Part shown: piece after piece, positions 17,395 to 26,615 of the stretch
Position numbering within the stretch: position 1 is the first letter of the stretch
How the letters are laid out: the number at the start of each line of letters is the position of its first letter
Assembly: GCA_041749075.1 (NCBI GenBank)
Contig: JBGTBY010000031.1
Location: 62,001-126,000 of the forward strand
DNA from: CAMTWZ01 sp041749075
GTDB lineage: Bacteria; Bacteroidota; Rhodothermia; Balneolales; HLUCCA01
Reading direction: 5' to 3'
Length of the DNA: 64,000 bases
Position numbers and translations under genes: made by a program
Notes under the pieces: model-generated
What the model saw: only the letters and a program-made list of their open reading frames with translations
What the model was told of the DNA's origin: nothing
The model's database searches: none

Positions 17395-20300
17395 TCACTT
17401 AAGAAGCACCATCTTCCTCGTGAGCACACCCTGCGCCGTTTGGAGACGATAGATGTACACGCCGCTTGAGAGATTCGACGCATCGAAGGTGATGCGGTGC
17501 GCGCCGGCCGGCATGGGTCCATCGATTAGAACCGAGACCTCACGACCTAACAGATCATACACGGTGAGGCGTAGGGACGCAAGATCTTGCGTCCCTACTT
17601 GAAATGCGATTACCGTGCTCGGATTAAACGGATTCGGATAATTTTGCGACAATCCGAATTCAACAGGTGTCTGCGGATCGAGATCGGCCGTTTCGCCATA
17701 TTCCACGATAAGCGTGAACCGATGTCCATCGGTGGATTGTGCCTCGATTACAGGACTTGAATCCGCTCCTGGCGCCGCTTTCTTCGCACGATGTTCTAGT
17801 GTGAACGCAACGACATCACCTGATGCATAGGTTTTGCCCGTCTCATTGTCGCGCAACGTCGCTTTCCAGCCCATTGGCAGTAGATCGGTATTGAACATCA
17901 ACTGATGTTCCTCGGCGAACGTGCTAATCACATCCACCGGAATTTCCATGACGTCGAAGTCCAATGGGAGATGATTGATGTCGAGCAGCTTTCCATATTC
18001 CGAACTGAAACTGGCCACTTGAACATAATCCGGGGAAAGCGGGACGAGCTTGATCGCATCCATCCGGTCTTTTCCGTCCAATCCGTTGGCCGTGAACTGG
18101 ATCCAGCTTGAATTCGTGAGTCCGCCTTTGTTTTGGATGGTCAACTCAATCGTAGCGATCGGGTTCGACTCTTCTTTCCCAAGGAACACGGAATTTCCAT
18201 CCACTCGGGCGGATGTGGGAATGGTCAGGGTTGGGGACGCATCAAAAGTTTCCACGAAAAAGCCGTTGAACGGACCGATGTGGCCGTTGGAGAGTCCTCC
18301 CGTAGTGCCATTCCATGTTTTCCATGAAGAGGCGTTGTTATCCCAGACATAAACAGAGTTTGATAGACCGTTTTTGCTGAACTCATCCCAAGCCACGTTC
18401 GTGATGTACGGGTTTCCGATGAGGCTCCATCCGCCCACATTCGGGTTGAGTTTGGCGCTTAAGTCCGAATCCGAATTCCACGTGAATCCTTCACGGAGGA
18501 AGGTTTTCGGGAATCCGGCGTTGTTGTCGTTGCCCGGACCATTATCATCGCTGAAGATGTACGCCAGAACGGCGGTTCCTTGTGAGAAGACGGTCGAAGC
18601 GTCTGTTAGCGCCGACCATTGAGTGGAATCGCGGTTGGCGCCGTTGATGGGCCACGTGTAGACGTTCGGAGCGCCGTGTTCGACGGAAGCGCCGGTGAAG
18701 CCTTGGGTCCAGAGTCCGCTGAAGAAAGACGCATAACTCGAATCGGCGATCGAAGTGGATAACAATCTCCATCCCTGCGTGCCAGTCAGCGTTGGTGCGC
18801 CGATGCGATGCGTTCCGGAATTGGTGCGCAGCCATGGGAAGGATGCGCCACTGGTGATCTGCCAGACCTCGGCGAAATCCCAGCTTGTGTAATTGGCACT
18901 GGTATTCATCTGAGCCGTTGTCAACCCGGTTCCCGCGGCGGATGTGGCTTGGCCGCTGGTTTCGGTGTTCCAGTAGGAGTTGGTGACGGTGCCAGAATTG
19001 GAACCTATGAAACCTCCAACCGCCGTTCCACCCCCGGTCACTGCGCCGATGCTGTAAGAATTGGTGATGGTGGAGCTTGATATAATCCGCCCGACGAATC
19101 CGCCAATATGAATATTATTTTCGGTTGATGGCACAGTTACGGATCCTGTGGAGTACGAATTTGAAATATCAGTGATGAAATTATCCTCACCGATGAAGCC
19201 ACCAATACGGGATGCATCGCCCTGTATCAACATATGTCCCGTCGAGTAGGATGATGTGATATTGATTTCGCCTGAGTAGTTTTGTCCAATAAAACCACCC
19301 AAATGACTGCCATTGCCAAGAGCAGTCACGTTGCCTGATGAGGACGAATTCGAGATGGTTACAGAGCCTTCTCCGAGGTATCCGATCAGGCCTCCCATAT
19401 TGCTGGCATTTCCACTACCGGACAAATTCCCAGTGGATGTTACATGACTGATTGTGACATCACCGTTTACTTGACCGACGGCCCCTCCAATGTATTCGGG
19501 GCCATTCATTCCTAACGCAATCGATACATCAACAGTTGATTGCTCGATTATTGAATTGCCCGTCAGTTCGCCAACAAGTCCACCAATGAAAGTGATTTCG
19601 CCATTTCCACCGGCATTGATAGATCCCGAAGACACAATGCCAGTGAGTACACCATTTTCCAAAGACCCTGCAATACTACCAACATAAGACACAGGATCAT
19701 CACCAAACGTGAAGTTGACGTTCACCAGCTCAATGTCATATGCCGTTCCTCTCATGTAACCAAACAGGCCCGTGAGAGAAGCTTGTCTGTGGTATATGAA
19801 GAGATTACTGATCGAATTGTTGTTTCCATTGAAATTGCCTGTAAAGGGATAACCGAAGTCTCCAATCGGCACCCATCCCTCACCGGTATTGTATGGAGCC
19901 ACATCCAGATCAAGGTCGTTGTTCAAGATGAAGTGCGCATTCAGGAAGTAGCGCACAGAGTCTAACTGAGACACGGATGTGATTTGGTAGGGATTTCCCT
20001 CAACACCCGTTCCGCCCGCGAAGGGTAAATTCAATGTGGAGGCAGAGTGTCTTGCCGGATCGGCGGTGAGATAGGCTTGACGACCCGGGATGCCATTGAA
20101 TTCATACACAGCCACATGGTAGGTGGCATTTTGAGCGAGTCCGGTCACGTCTACCGATGTTCCGGTTCCGACGTAGACCACCTTATTGCCATTGCCAAGG
20201 TCTGTAGCGGAAGAAAAGTCGGGATCGCCCGTGTAGGTCGTCCAATCGACAGGAGCCGCATCCACTGCGCTACCTTGTTTGACCACAATCATTCTGTAAT

Positions 20301-23300
20301 CACCGTCACCAGGGACAGCCGAGAGGGTCATGCTGGTGCGATCGATATTGCTGCTTGCGATAGTACCTGATGCGGTGGGTGGGCTCACCGTCAGATATTT
20401 TCCGGTCAAGTACGCTTCAACGGAGTCACGGGCTTCCGGACTCAGCACAGCATTATAGATGATGATTTCAGCGATGTCGCCGTAAAACCAGTTGCTACCA
20501 CCTGATTTGGTTCCAACCGACAAGCCGTTGCCGTATGCACTCCGTGAATTCACTTCATTTTCTGCAACATGGACACCGTTCACAGCTAAGACGCCCTCTG
20601 TGTTCGATGCTCTCATATTGAACAGATGAGGCTGCGTGTCTGTGAACTGACCTGGGGTGCCTACATGTGAGGATGAGGTGCCATCATTTGTTAAGAATCG
20701 AGCTCCACCCGTGTCGTTGGTCCAAAGTTCAAAGTCGCCATTTGAGACCAATGCCGTCGTCAGGATGTAATGGTTGTTGGTGTGTGAGGTAGCGGATCGG
20801 GCGAGAATGAAGATCTCATAGTCGCTATTTTGGATGCCCAGGGCTGCAGTGGATGGCAACAGAAAATAGTTCGTGCCGGCATCGTCGAAGCGGACAACCG
20901 GTTGCCCGTTCATCGCATTTTCGACAACGGATGGTTGGAAGGCAACTGGAGCGTCATGGGATGCATCATTCCCATTTTCGGATTGATCGGCCCAGGAGCT
21001 GAGTCTGCCCGCTTCTATGCCCGTTCCATAATCCGCGCTGAGGAACAATCGCAAGTTGGCGTAGGGGATGGGGGTGCGGGTGAGCACGCTGTCTCTTGCC
21101 GGATTGACCGACATATAGAGTTCATCACCAACATCACCATTGTATTCGAACACCGCGAAATGATAGGTGGTGCGTTCATCCAAACCGGTGATGGTCACGT
21201 CCATGCCATCGCCTACATAGACCACATGGTTCCCGGTTCCCATTGTGGTGTTTCCGGTATATGTTGTCCCATCCACGGGCTCAAAATCTACGGCAGAACC
21301 GCTTTTCGCCACGACCATCCGACGATCCCCATTCCCTGGTGTTAAGCTTATTCGTGCGCTCGTGGTGGTGATGTCCGAAAAGGTGATGTCGGTTGCGGCA
21401 AGTGTCGGAGGAATCGAAAGCCCATATTTTGCAGACAAATACGCTTCTACGGAGTCTCTTTGCAATGCCGACAAAATCTGATTGTAGATGATGATTTCGG
21501 CGATGTCACCATTCATCGCAAAGCTGTCATCTGCTCGAAGCCCTAATCTCAAATTTCCAGCGAATGAACTTCGGGAATTCTTTTCTCGGTATACCGAGGC
21601 CTTTCCGTTCACCGTGATTTGACTGAAGGTATCGGTGGCTTGCATGCGGATAAGTTGAGGCTGGGTATTGGTATAAGCACCTGTCGTACCCACATCCAAA
21701 TACTGTCCGTCCGTCAGGTTATTATTGGGCGCACCTATATTATTTGGTATGTACCGAAAACCTCCATTTCCAGCTCCGTTGGTATGAAGTTCGTTTCGTC
21801 CTAAGTCACCCGCTATCAGAAATTGGATGTCGTTCGTAGTGCTGTAAACCGCCGTCGATCGATACACAATGAAGATGTCGGAGTCTTTATCGGTGATATC
21901 GAGGCTGCTGGCTGTAGGAAGATTCAAAAATTGCCCACCCGTAAAGCGAATGATGGGCTTCCCGTTGATCACATCTGAAACCAGCATCGGACGCGTCACT
22001 GCAGAAGGTGCCTCCGCGTCGATGAGCGCATTACCGGATTGGTCGGACCAAGCCGTGAGTGTATCGCCGGACAAACTTGTACCCAGACCCGCGCTGAGTA
22101 GCAGACGCAGATTGGCATAGGGGATGGGAGCGATTGTCGCAACACTGTCACGTGCCGGTGTGGTCAACAAGTAGGTCTCCACCTCTTCAACCACATCGAA
22201 TTCAAAGATCGCGAAGTGGTATTCCGTTAATGCATCCAGACCGGTGATGTTCACGCTATTGCCATTCCCAGCATACACCGCATAGGTGCCGTCGCCCAGA
22301 TCGGCATTTGCGCTGTAGGCAACTCCATCCACAGGTTCAACATCAACGGGTGAGCCGCTCTTTGCAAGGATGAGGCGCTGTTCACCATCCCCTTCATCGA
22401 AGGAAAGGGTCAAGCTGTTCGAGCCAATCGAAGTGAAGGCGATGTTGGATGCCGCAATGGTTGCAGATATGGCCGTAGTCTGGTTGCCTGTGAGTGGTGT
22501 GGCCGTCTGATAAAAGGCCTCCGTTGTATCGTTGTGGGTGAACTCATTGAACTCGAACACTGCGAAATGATAGGTCGAATTGCTTGTAAGTCCGCTGAGC
22601 ACAACCGTCGTGTCTGTGCCCGAATACACAACTACGTTGCCACCGCCTAGATCCTGAGTTGCGGAATAGGTTGTCTCATCCACCGGCTCGCCATCCACAG
22701 CCGATCCGATCTTCGCGAGGATGATCCGTTTTTCACCGGTACCGGGTGTCAAGCTGAGTCGCATGCTCGACTTGGTGATCTCACTGAACACGAGGTCGGA
22801 ACTCTGGCTGTCAGGGTAATACCATGTCATTTGGCTACCGGTCCGCAAATCGGAGGTCCGATATTCTTCCTGCCCAGCCCCACCATTGAATTCGAATAAG
22901 GCGAAATGGTAGGTGGTGCTATCCGCCAATCCGGTGATGTCTATCTCCGAACCATTCCCAACATACACGGCGTAGTTCCCATCACCCAGATCCGTGGATG
23001 TCCCGAAGTTGGAGTTTGGCGAATACGTGGTACCCGTTTGCGGCGTGAAATTCACCGCGGCACCACTTCGGGCGATGACGAGTCGATTTTCCGCATCCGT
23101 ACCCGTTGTATTGAGTAGCATTTGCAAGCCGGATGGGGTGATGTTTGTGAACCCACTGATCGACGCGGGGATGACGGGGATATTGGTCGTCGTTTGGGTG
23201 GTCGTCGTAGGATTTGTGGTCAGATAGAATGGGACCACATCCACATCACCAAATGCATTGAATTCGAATATCGCGAAATGATAGGTGGTTCCTGACTCCA

Positions 23301-26300
23301 GGGAGTAGATTTCGATGCTATTGTTGGGACTGCTCACAGATACCACACGGTTGTCGTCCGACTCATCACCCACCAACACACCCGTACTGAAATTGCCATC
23401 ACCGGTAACGGCGTAGGTCGTTCCATCCACTGGAACAGCATTCACTGGCGCTCCTTGACGTGCAATGACGATACGTCCAGTTCCAACACCCGGACTCAGG
23501 CTCATTTCAATGCTTTTATTACCGATGTCGTTGATTGCGGTTATGGTGGAGTGGCTACTCGGATAATACCGCGTCATTTGGCTGGCGGTTGGCGCACCGG
23601 TGATCAGATACTCTTCTTGTCCGGCCCCACCATTGAATTCGAATACCGCAAAGTGGTAGGTGGTGCTGTCGGTCAACCCGGTGATGTCCATCTCCGAACC
23701 ATTCCCCACATATACGGCATAATTCCCATTACCCAGATCGGCGGATGTCCCGAACTCTGCATTCGGCGAGTATGTGATGCCGTTCTGCGGCGTGAAATTC
23801 ACCGCAGCGTCGCTTCGAGCAATCACGATGCGGTTATCACCATCACTTTCACTGATAGCTAGCTGCAATCGCATGCTGGATGTGGTGATGTTATCGAAAC
23901 CAGAAACCGTTGCCTGTTGATTCGGAACATTGGTAGTGGTTTGACTGGCTGTCGGTGGATTGGATGTCAGATAGAACTCTTGACCGTCTGCATTGTCAAA
24001 ATGGTTGAATTCGAACACGGCGAAGTGATAGGTCGTGTTTTGTTGCAATCCATCGATCACCACTGTGCTGTCTGTGCCGACATACACTGTATAGTTTTCA
24101 TCCGTACCCAATGAGTCACCAGATGCGAATGTGTTATATCCGTAATAAGTACGCGTATCCATCGGCACGCTGTTGACGGCAAATTCGCTTCTGGCCACGA
24201 TGATGCGTTTATCACCATCCCCCTTGTTGAGGGTCAATCGCATGCTGGTATTCGTGATCTCGCTGAACGCGATGTTGGACCCCTGATTCGTCGGATAAAA
24301 GCGAGTCATTTGGCTTGTGGTTGGAACATTGCTGGTCAGATAATACTCTTGTCCGGCACCTCCATTGAATTCAAACATGGCGAAATGATAGGTCGTGCTA
24401 TCCGCCAATCCGGTAACGTCAACCTCCGAGCCACTGCCTACATACACGGCAACGTTTCCATCGCCCAGATCTTCATTCGCTGTGTATGTGGTCAGATTTT
24501 CTGGTGTGAAATTTACCGCAGCACCACTTCTAGCGATGATCAAGATGTTGTCGCCATCCGATCGATTGATGCTGAGACTCATCCCGGATGTCGTGATGTC
24601 TTCGATACCGTAGAAACCAGATTGACTGTTCGGATAATTGGGCGTTCCTTGACTGGTGGTTAGTGGATTTGTGGTCAGGTAGAAAGGCCGTTCTTCATCG
24701 TAATAGAACGTATTGAACTCGAACACGGCGAAATGGTAGGTGTTGCCGGGATTCAAGCCGTAAATATCAATGTTCGTAGAGCCGGAACCCACATACACCA
24801 CTCGGTTGCCGTCACTCGGATTTCCGACAGTTTCACCGCTTTGAAAATCGTTGTAACCCGAATAGGTCGTTCCGTCCACGGGAACGGCATTCACGGCGGC
24901 GCCGCTTCGTGCGATGACGATTCGTTGAGCACCGTTACCCGGACTCAGGTTCAAACGCATGTTTTCATTGGTGATGTTGCTGAAAGCGGAAAGGGTCGAC
25001 TGGGTGGTTGGGTAATACGGGGTTGATTGGCTGGTGGTGGTGGACGAATATTCGGTCAGATAGTACTTCTCGCCGGAAAAATCATTGAATTCAAACGCCG
25101 AAAAATGATAGGTCGTATTGGGTTGCAACCCGGTGATCACCACACTTGAATTATTCCCTGAATACACGGCGTAGTTTCCATCTCCGTATGCTGTGGATGT
25201 GCCGAAGGCTGAATTGGTAGTATAAACGGCACCATCCACGGGTGTGAAATTTACTGAACCTCCGCTTCGGGCGAAGACGATCAAGCTATCGCCACCCCCT
25301 CTGCTGAAGTTCAACCGCATGCTGGTCGGGGTAATTTGGTCGGTATTGTTGAAAGAAGCGTCGGAGTATGGATAATAGTATGTGCCTTGTTGAGCGGTTG
25401 GCGCATTGTCCGTCAGATACACGGGGTATTCCCCATCATCATTGAATTCAAACACGGCAAAATGATAGGTGGTGCTTTCATCCAATCCGGTGACCACCAC
25501 GGTCGTGTCGGTTCCCGAATACACGATATAGCTTCCGTCATTCAATTGATCGGCATTGCCAAAGGTTGTGCTCGCCGAATAGGAATACTCGTACTCCGGA
25601 ATACCGCTGATGGATGACGTGTTTGCCACGATCATCCGTTTTAGGCCATTTCCTTTCGTCACACTCAGCGAGATGCTGTTCGTGGTCGTGGAGTTGAACA
25701 CGATACCAGTGGCTTGTATGGTGGGAGGATGAAGGGTTTTCTTGCTGGTGTTATCCGTCATGCTGGTGAGATAGAACTTGTCACCACTGAAATCATTGAA
25801 TTCAAATATCTCAAAATGATAGGTCGTGTTGGGCTGCAATCCGGTGATGGTCACATCACTACCCGTACCGGAATACACTGCATAATTACCATTGCCCATA
25901 TCAGCGGCTTCCGTACCGAAAACACTATTAACCGTGTAGGTGGTCAGGTCCACCGGATCAACATCTACTGCAGACCCGCTTTTGGCAATGATGAGCACCC
26001 CATCGCCATCCCCTTTATAGAACGAGATTCGCATGCTGGTAGCGGTTACCTCCTGGAATTCGTAGAAAGAAGGTCCACTGCTTGGATAATAGCGGGTCGA
26101 TTGTTCAGCAGAAGGAAATCCGGTCGTCAGATATTTTTCACTACCCGAACCACCATTGAATTCAAACACAGCGAAATTGTATGTTTGGTTCTCATCCAAG
26201 TCGGTGATGGTCACACTATTGCCAGTTCCGGAATACACCACGGTACTGTTGCTTCCGACATAGTCATTGACCAAATATGTCTGATCATCATCTGGCAAAT

Positions 26301-26496
26301 CAATGGAGTACTCACTCATAAGAATCATCCGTTTTTCGCCATTTCCCGGCGTCACACTGACGGTGATGCTGGATGTTGAGACATTGGAGAAGGATATGCC
26401 GGATGCGGGCGTCGTCGGGGCTGTTTGGCCAAACGCTTGTTGGCCAGTCATGACGAAGAGTGTGATCGCCAAAACAAGTAGTGACTTGATGTGCAT
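17395..26496 (-). CDS. Giant secreted FN3-like / LamG / GLUG protein with type IX secretion sorting domain
   Basis: This 3,033-residue exported protein starts at ATG 26496 (MHIKSLLVLAITLFVMTGQQ signal; the frame is open to a TTG at 26517). It contains about fourteen ~100-residue FN3-like repeats, each ending in a T-T-Y-H-F-A-V-F-E-F-N strand. Twelve are in a row, then a LamG-like domain, one more repeat, a second LamG-like domain and a last repeat. A GLUG-rich beta-helix region follows (MGGLIGYLGEGSVTISNSSS, HLGGFIGQNYSG). The C-terminal ~440 residues (GTQGWRLLSTSIADSSYASF to KMVLLK) closely match those of the RCC1 protein, including the T9SS sorting domain. Likely a long surface adhesin-like protein; substrate unknown. 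The hybrid regulator gene lies directly upstream. Confidence 0.92.
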   Translation of the reverse strand: MHIKSLLVLAITLFVMTGQQAFGQTAPTTPASGISFSNVSTSSITVSVTPGNGEKRMILMSEYSIDLPDDDQTYLVNDYVGSNSTVVYSGTGNSVTITDLDENQTYNFAVFEFNGGSGSEKYLTTGFPSAEQSTRYYPSSGPSFYEFQEVTATSMRISFYKGDGDGVLIIAKSGSAVDVDPVDLTTYTVNSVFGTEAADMGNGNYAVYSGTGSDVTITGLQPNTTYHFEIFEFNDFSGDKFYLTSMTDNTSKKTLHPPTIQATGIVFNSTTTNSISLSVTKGNGLKRMIVANTSSISGIPEYEYSYSASTTFGNADQLNDGSYIVYSGTDTTVVVTGLDESTTYHFAVFEFNDDGEYPVYLTDNAPTAQQGTYYYPYSDASFNNTDQITPTSMRLNFSRGGGDSLIVFARSGGSVNFTPVDGAVYTTNSAFGTSTAYGDGNYAVYSGNNSSVVITGLQPNTTYHFSAFEFNDFSGEKYYLTEYSSTTTSQSTPYYPTTQSTLSAFSNITNENMRLNLSPGNGAQRIVIARSGAAVNAVPVDGTTYSGYNDFQSGETVGNPSDGNRVVYVGSGSTNIDIYGLNPGNTYHFAVFEFNTFYYDEERPFYLTTNPLTTSQGTPNYPNSQSGFYGIEDITTSGMSLSINRSDGDNILIIARSGAAVNFTPENLTTYTANEDLGDGNVAVYVGSGSEVDVTGLADSTTYHFAMFEFNGGAGQEYYLTSNVPTTSQMTRFYPTNQGSNIAFSEITNTSMRLTLNKGDGDKRIIVARSEFAVNSVPMDTRTYYGYNTFASGDSLGTDENYTVYVGTDSTVVIDGLQQNTTYHFAVFEFNHFDNADGQEFYLTSNPPTASQTTTNVPNQQATVSGFDNITTSSMRLQLAISESDGDNRIVIARSDAAVNFTPQNGITYSPNAEFGTSADLGNGNYAVYVGNGSEMDITGLTDSTTYHFAVFEFNGGAGQEEYLITGAPTASQMTRYYPSSHSTITAINDIGNKSIEMSLSPGVGTGRIVIARQGAPVNAVPVDGTTYAVTGDGNFSTGVLVGDESDDNRVVSVSSPNNSIEIYSLESGTTYHFAIFEFNAFGDVDVVPFYLTTNPTTTTQTTTNIPVIPASISGFTNITPSGLQMLLNTTGTDAENRLVIARSGAAVNFTPQTGTTYSPNSNFGTSTDLGDGNYAVYVGNGSEIDITGLADSTTYHFALFEFNGGAGQEEYRTSDLRTGSQMTWYYPDSQSSDLVFSEITKSSMRLSLTPGTGEKRIILAKIGSAVDGEPVDETTYSATQDLGGGNVVVYSGTDTTVVLSGLTSNSTYHFAVFEFNEFTHNDTTEAFYQTATPLTGNQTTAISATIAASNIAFTSIGSNSLTLSFDEGDGEQRLILAKSGSPVDVEPVDGVAYSANADLGDGTYAVYAGNGNSVNITGLDALTEYHFAIFEFDVVEEVETYLLTTPARDSVATIAPIPYANLRLLLSAGLGTSLSGDTLTAWSDQSGNALIDAEAPSAVTRPMLVSDVINGKPIIRFTGGQFLNLPTASSLDITDKDSDIFIVYRSTAVYSTTNDIQFLIAGDLGRNELHTNGAGNGGFRYIPNNIGAPNNNLTDGQYLDVGTTGAYTNTQPQLIRMQATDTFSQITVNGKASVYREKNSRSSFAGNLRLGLRADDSFAMNGDIAEIIIYNQILSALQRDSVEAYLSAKYGLSIPPTLAATDITFSDITTTSARISLTPGNGDRRMVVAKSGSAVDFEPVDGTTYTGNTTMGTGNHVVYVGDGMDVTITGLDERTTYHFAVFEYNGDVGDELYMSVNPARDSVLTRTPIPYANLRLFLSADYGTGIEAGRLSSWADQSENGNDASHDAPVAFQPSVVENAMNGQPVVRFDDAGTNYFLLPSTAALGIQNSDYEIFILARSATSHTNNHYILTTALVSNGDFELWTNDTGGARFLTNDGTSSSHVGTPGQFTDTQPHLFNMRASNTEGVLAVNGVHVAENEVNSRSAYGNGLSVGTKSGGSNWFYGDIAEIIIYNAVLSPEARDSVEAYLTGKYLTVSPPTASGTIASSNIDRTSMTLSAVPGDGDYRMIVVKQGSAVDAAPVDWTTYTGDPDFSSATDLGNGNKVVYVGTGTSVDVTGLAQNATYHVAVYEFNGIPGRQAYLTADPARHSASTLNLPFAGGTGVEGNPYQITSVSQLDSVRYFLNAHFILNNDLDLDVAPYNTGEGWVPIGDFGYPFTGNFNGNNNSISNLFIYHRQASLTGLFGYMRGTAYDIELVNVNFTFGDDPVSYVGSIAGSLENGVLTGIVSSGSINAGGNGEITFIGGLVGELTGNSIIEQSTVDVSIALGMNGPEYIGGAVGQVNGDVTISHVTSTGNLSGSGNASNMGGLIGYLGEGSVTISNSSSSGNVTALGNGSHLGGFIGQNYSGEINITSSYSTGHMLIQGDASRIGGFIGEDNFITDISNSYSTGSVTVPSTENNIHIGGFVGRIISSSTITNSYSIGAVTGGGTAVGGFIGSNSGTVTNSYWNTETSGQATSAAGTGLTTAQMNTSANYTSWDFAEVWQITSGASFPWLRTNSGTHRIGAPTLTGTQGWRLLSTSIADSSYASFFSGLWTQGFTGASVEHGAPNVYTWPINGANRDSTQWSALTDASTVFSQGTAVLAYIFSDDNGPGNDNNAGFPKTFLREGFTWNSDSDLSAKLNPNVGGWSLIGNPYITNVAWDEFSKNGLSNSVYVWDNNASSWKTWNGTTGGLSNGHIGPFNGFFVETFDASPTLTIPTSARVDGNSVFLGKEESNPIATIELTIQNKGGLTNSSWIQFTANGLDGKDRMDAIKLVPLSPDYVQVASFSSEYGKLLDINHLPLDFDVMEIPVDVISTFAEEHQLMFNTDLLPMGWKATLRDNETGKTYASGDVVAFTLEHRAKKAAPGADSSPVIEAQSTDGHRFTLIVEYGETADLDPQTPVEFGLSQNYPNPFNPSTVIAFQVGTQDLASLRLTVYDLLGREVSVLIDGPMPAGAHRITFDASNLSSGVYIYRLQTAQGVLTRKMVLLK
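17571..17598. repeat. In-frame palindrome inside T9SS domain (copy b)
   Basis: A perfect 28-nt palindrome: GTAGGGACGCAAGA followed by TCTTGCGTCCCTAC. It occupies the same codons of the sorting domain as the copy at 12368 and encodes the same VGTQDLAS segment. Perfect symmetry inside coding DNA suggests an inserted or conserved mobile palindrome rather than selection on the protein. Confidence 0.9.
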
Positions 26497-26523
26497 AGGT
26501 AGCTGGATTGGGTTCAACGACGT

Positions 26524-26541
26524 GGTAAACCCAAGTTTACC
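26524..26541. promoter_or_regulatory. Palindrome just upstream of the giant T9SS gene
   Basis: GGTAAAC-CCAA-GTTTACC is an exact 7+7 inverted repeat 28 bp before ATG 26496. Its position fits an operator or the promoter itself. Read on the minus strand it contains TAAACTTG, one mismatch from the Bacteroidota -7 consensus TAnnTTTG. Confidence 0.5.
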
Positions 26542-26578
26542 TCAACCCGATGTCAATCACGCCTGGCGCTAGGTGGAT

Positions 26579-26612
26579 AGTTGTGCCAAACCACGCCGAC
26601 AGTTGTGCCAAA
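26579..26612. promoter_or_regulatory. Direct repeat, candidate AraC-type binding site
   Basis: AGTTGTGCCAAA occurs twice (26579-26590 and 26601-26612) with a 22-bp period, about two helical turns, preceded by GAT or GAC in both. It lies in the 119-bp gap between the hybrid regulator and the giant T9SS gene, roughly 85-115 bp before the latter's ATG. AraC-family proteins typically bind tandem half-sites on one DNA face. A weaker single match (GTTGTGTCAA) lies at 16863-16872 upstream of the RCC1/T9SS gene. Confidence 0.55.
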
Positions 26613-26615
26613 GGC

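Noticed and set aside
17905..26379. Plus-strand ORFs opposite the giant FN3/T9SS gene
   Set aside because: They recur with the same period as the FN3-like repeats and are out-of-frame copies of one another, i.e. antisense shadows.
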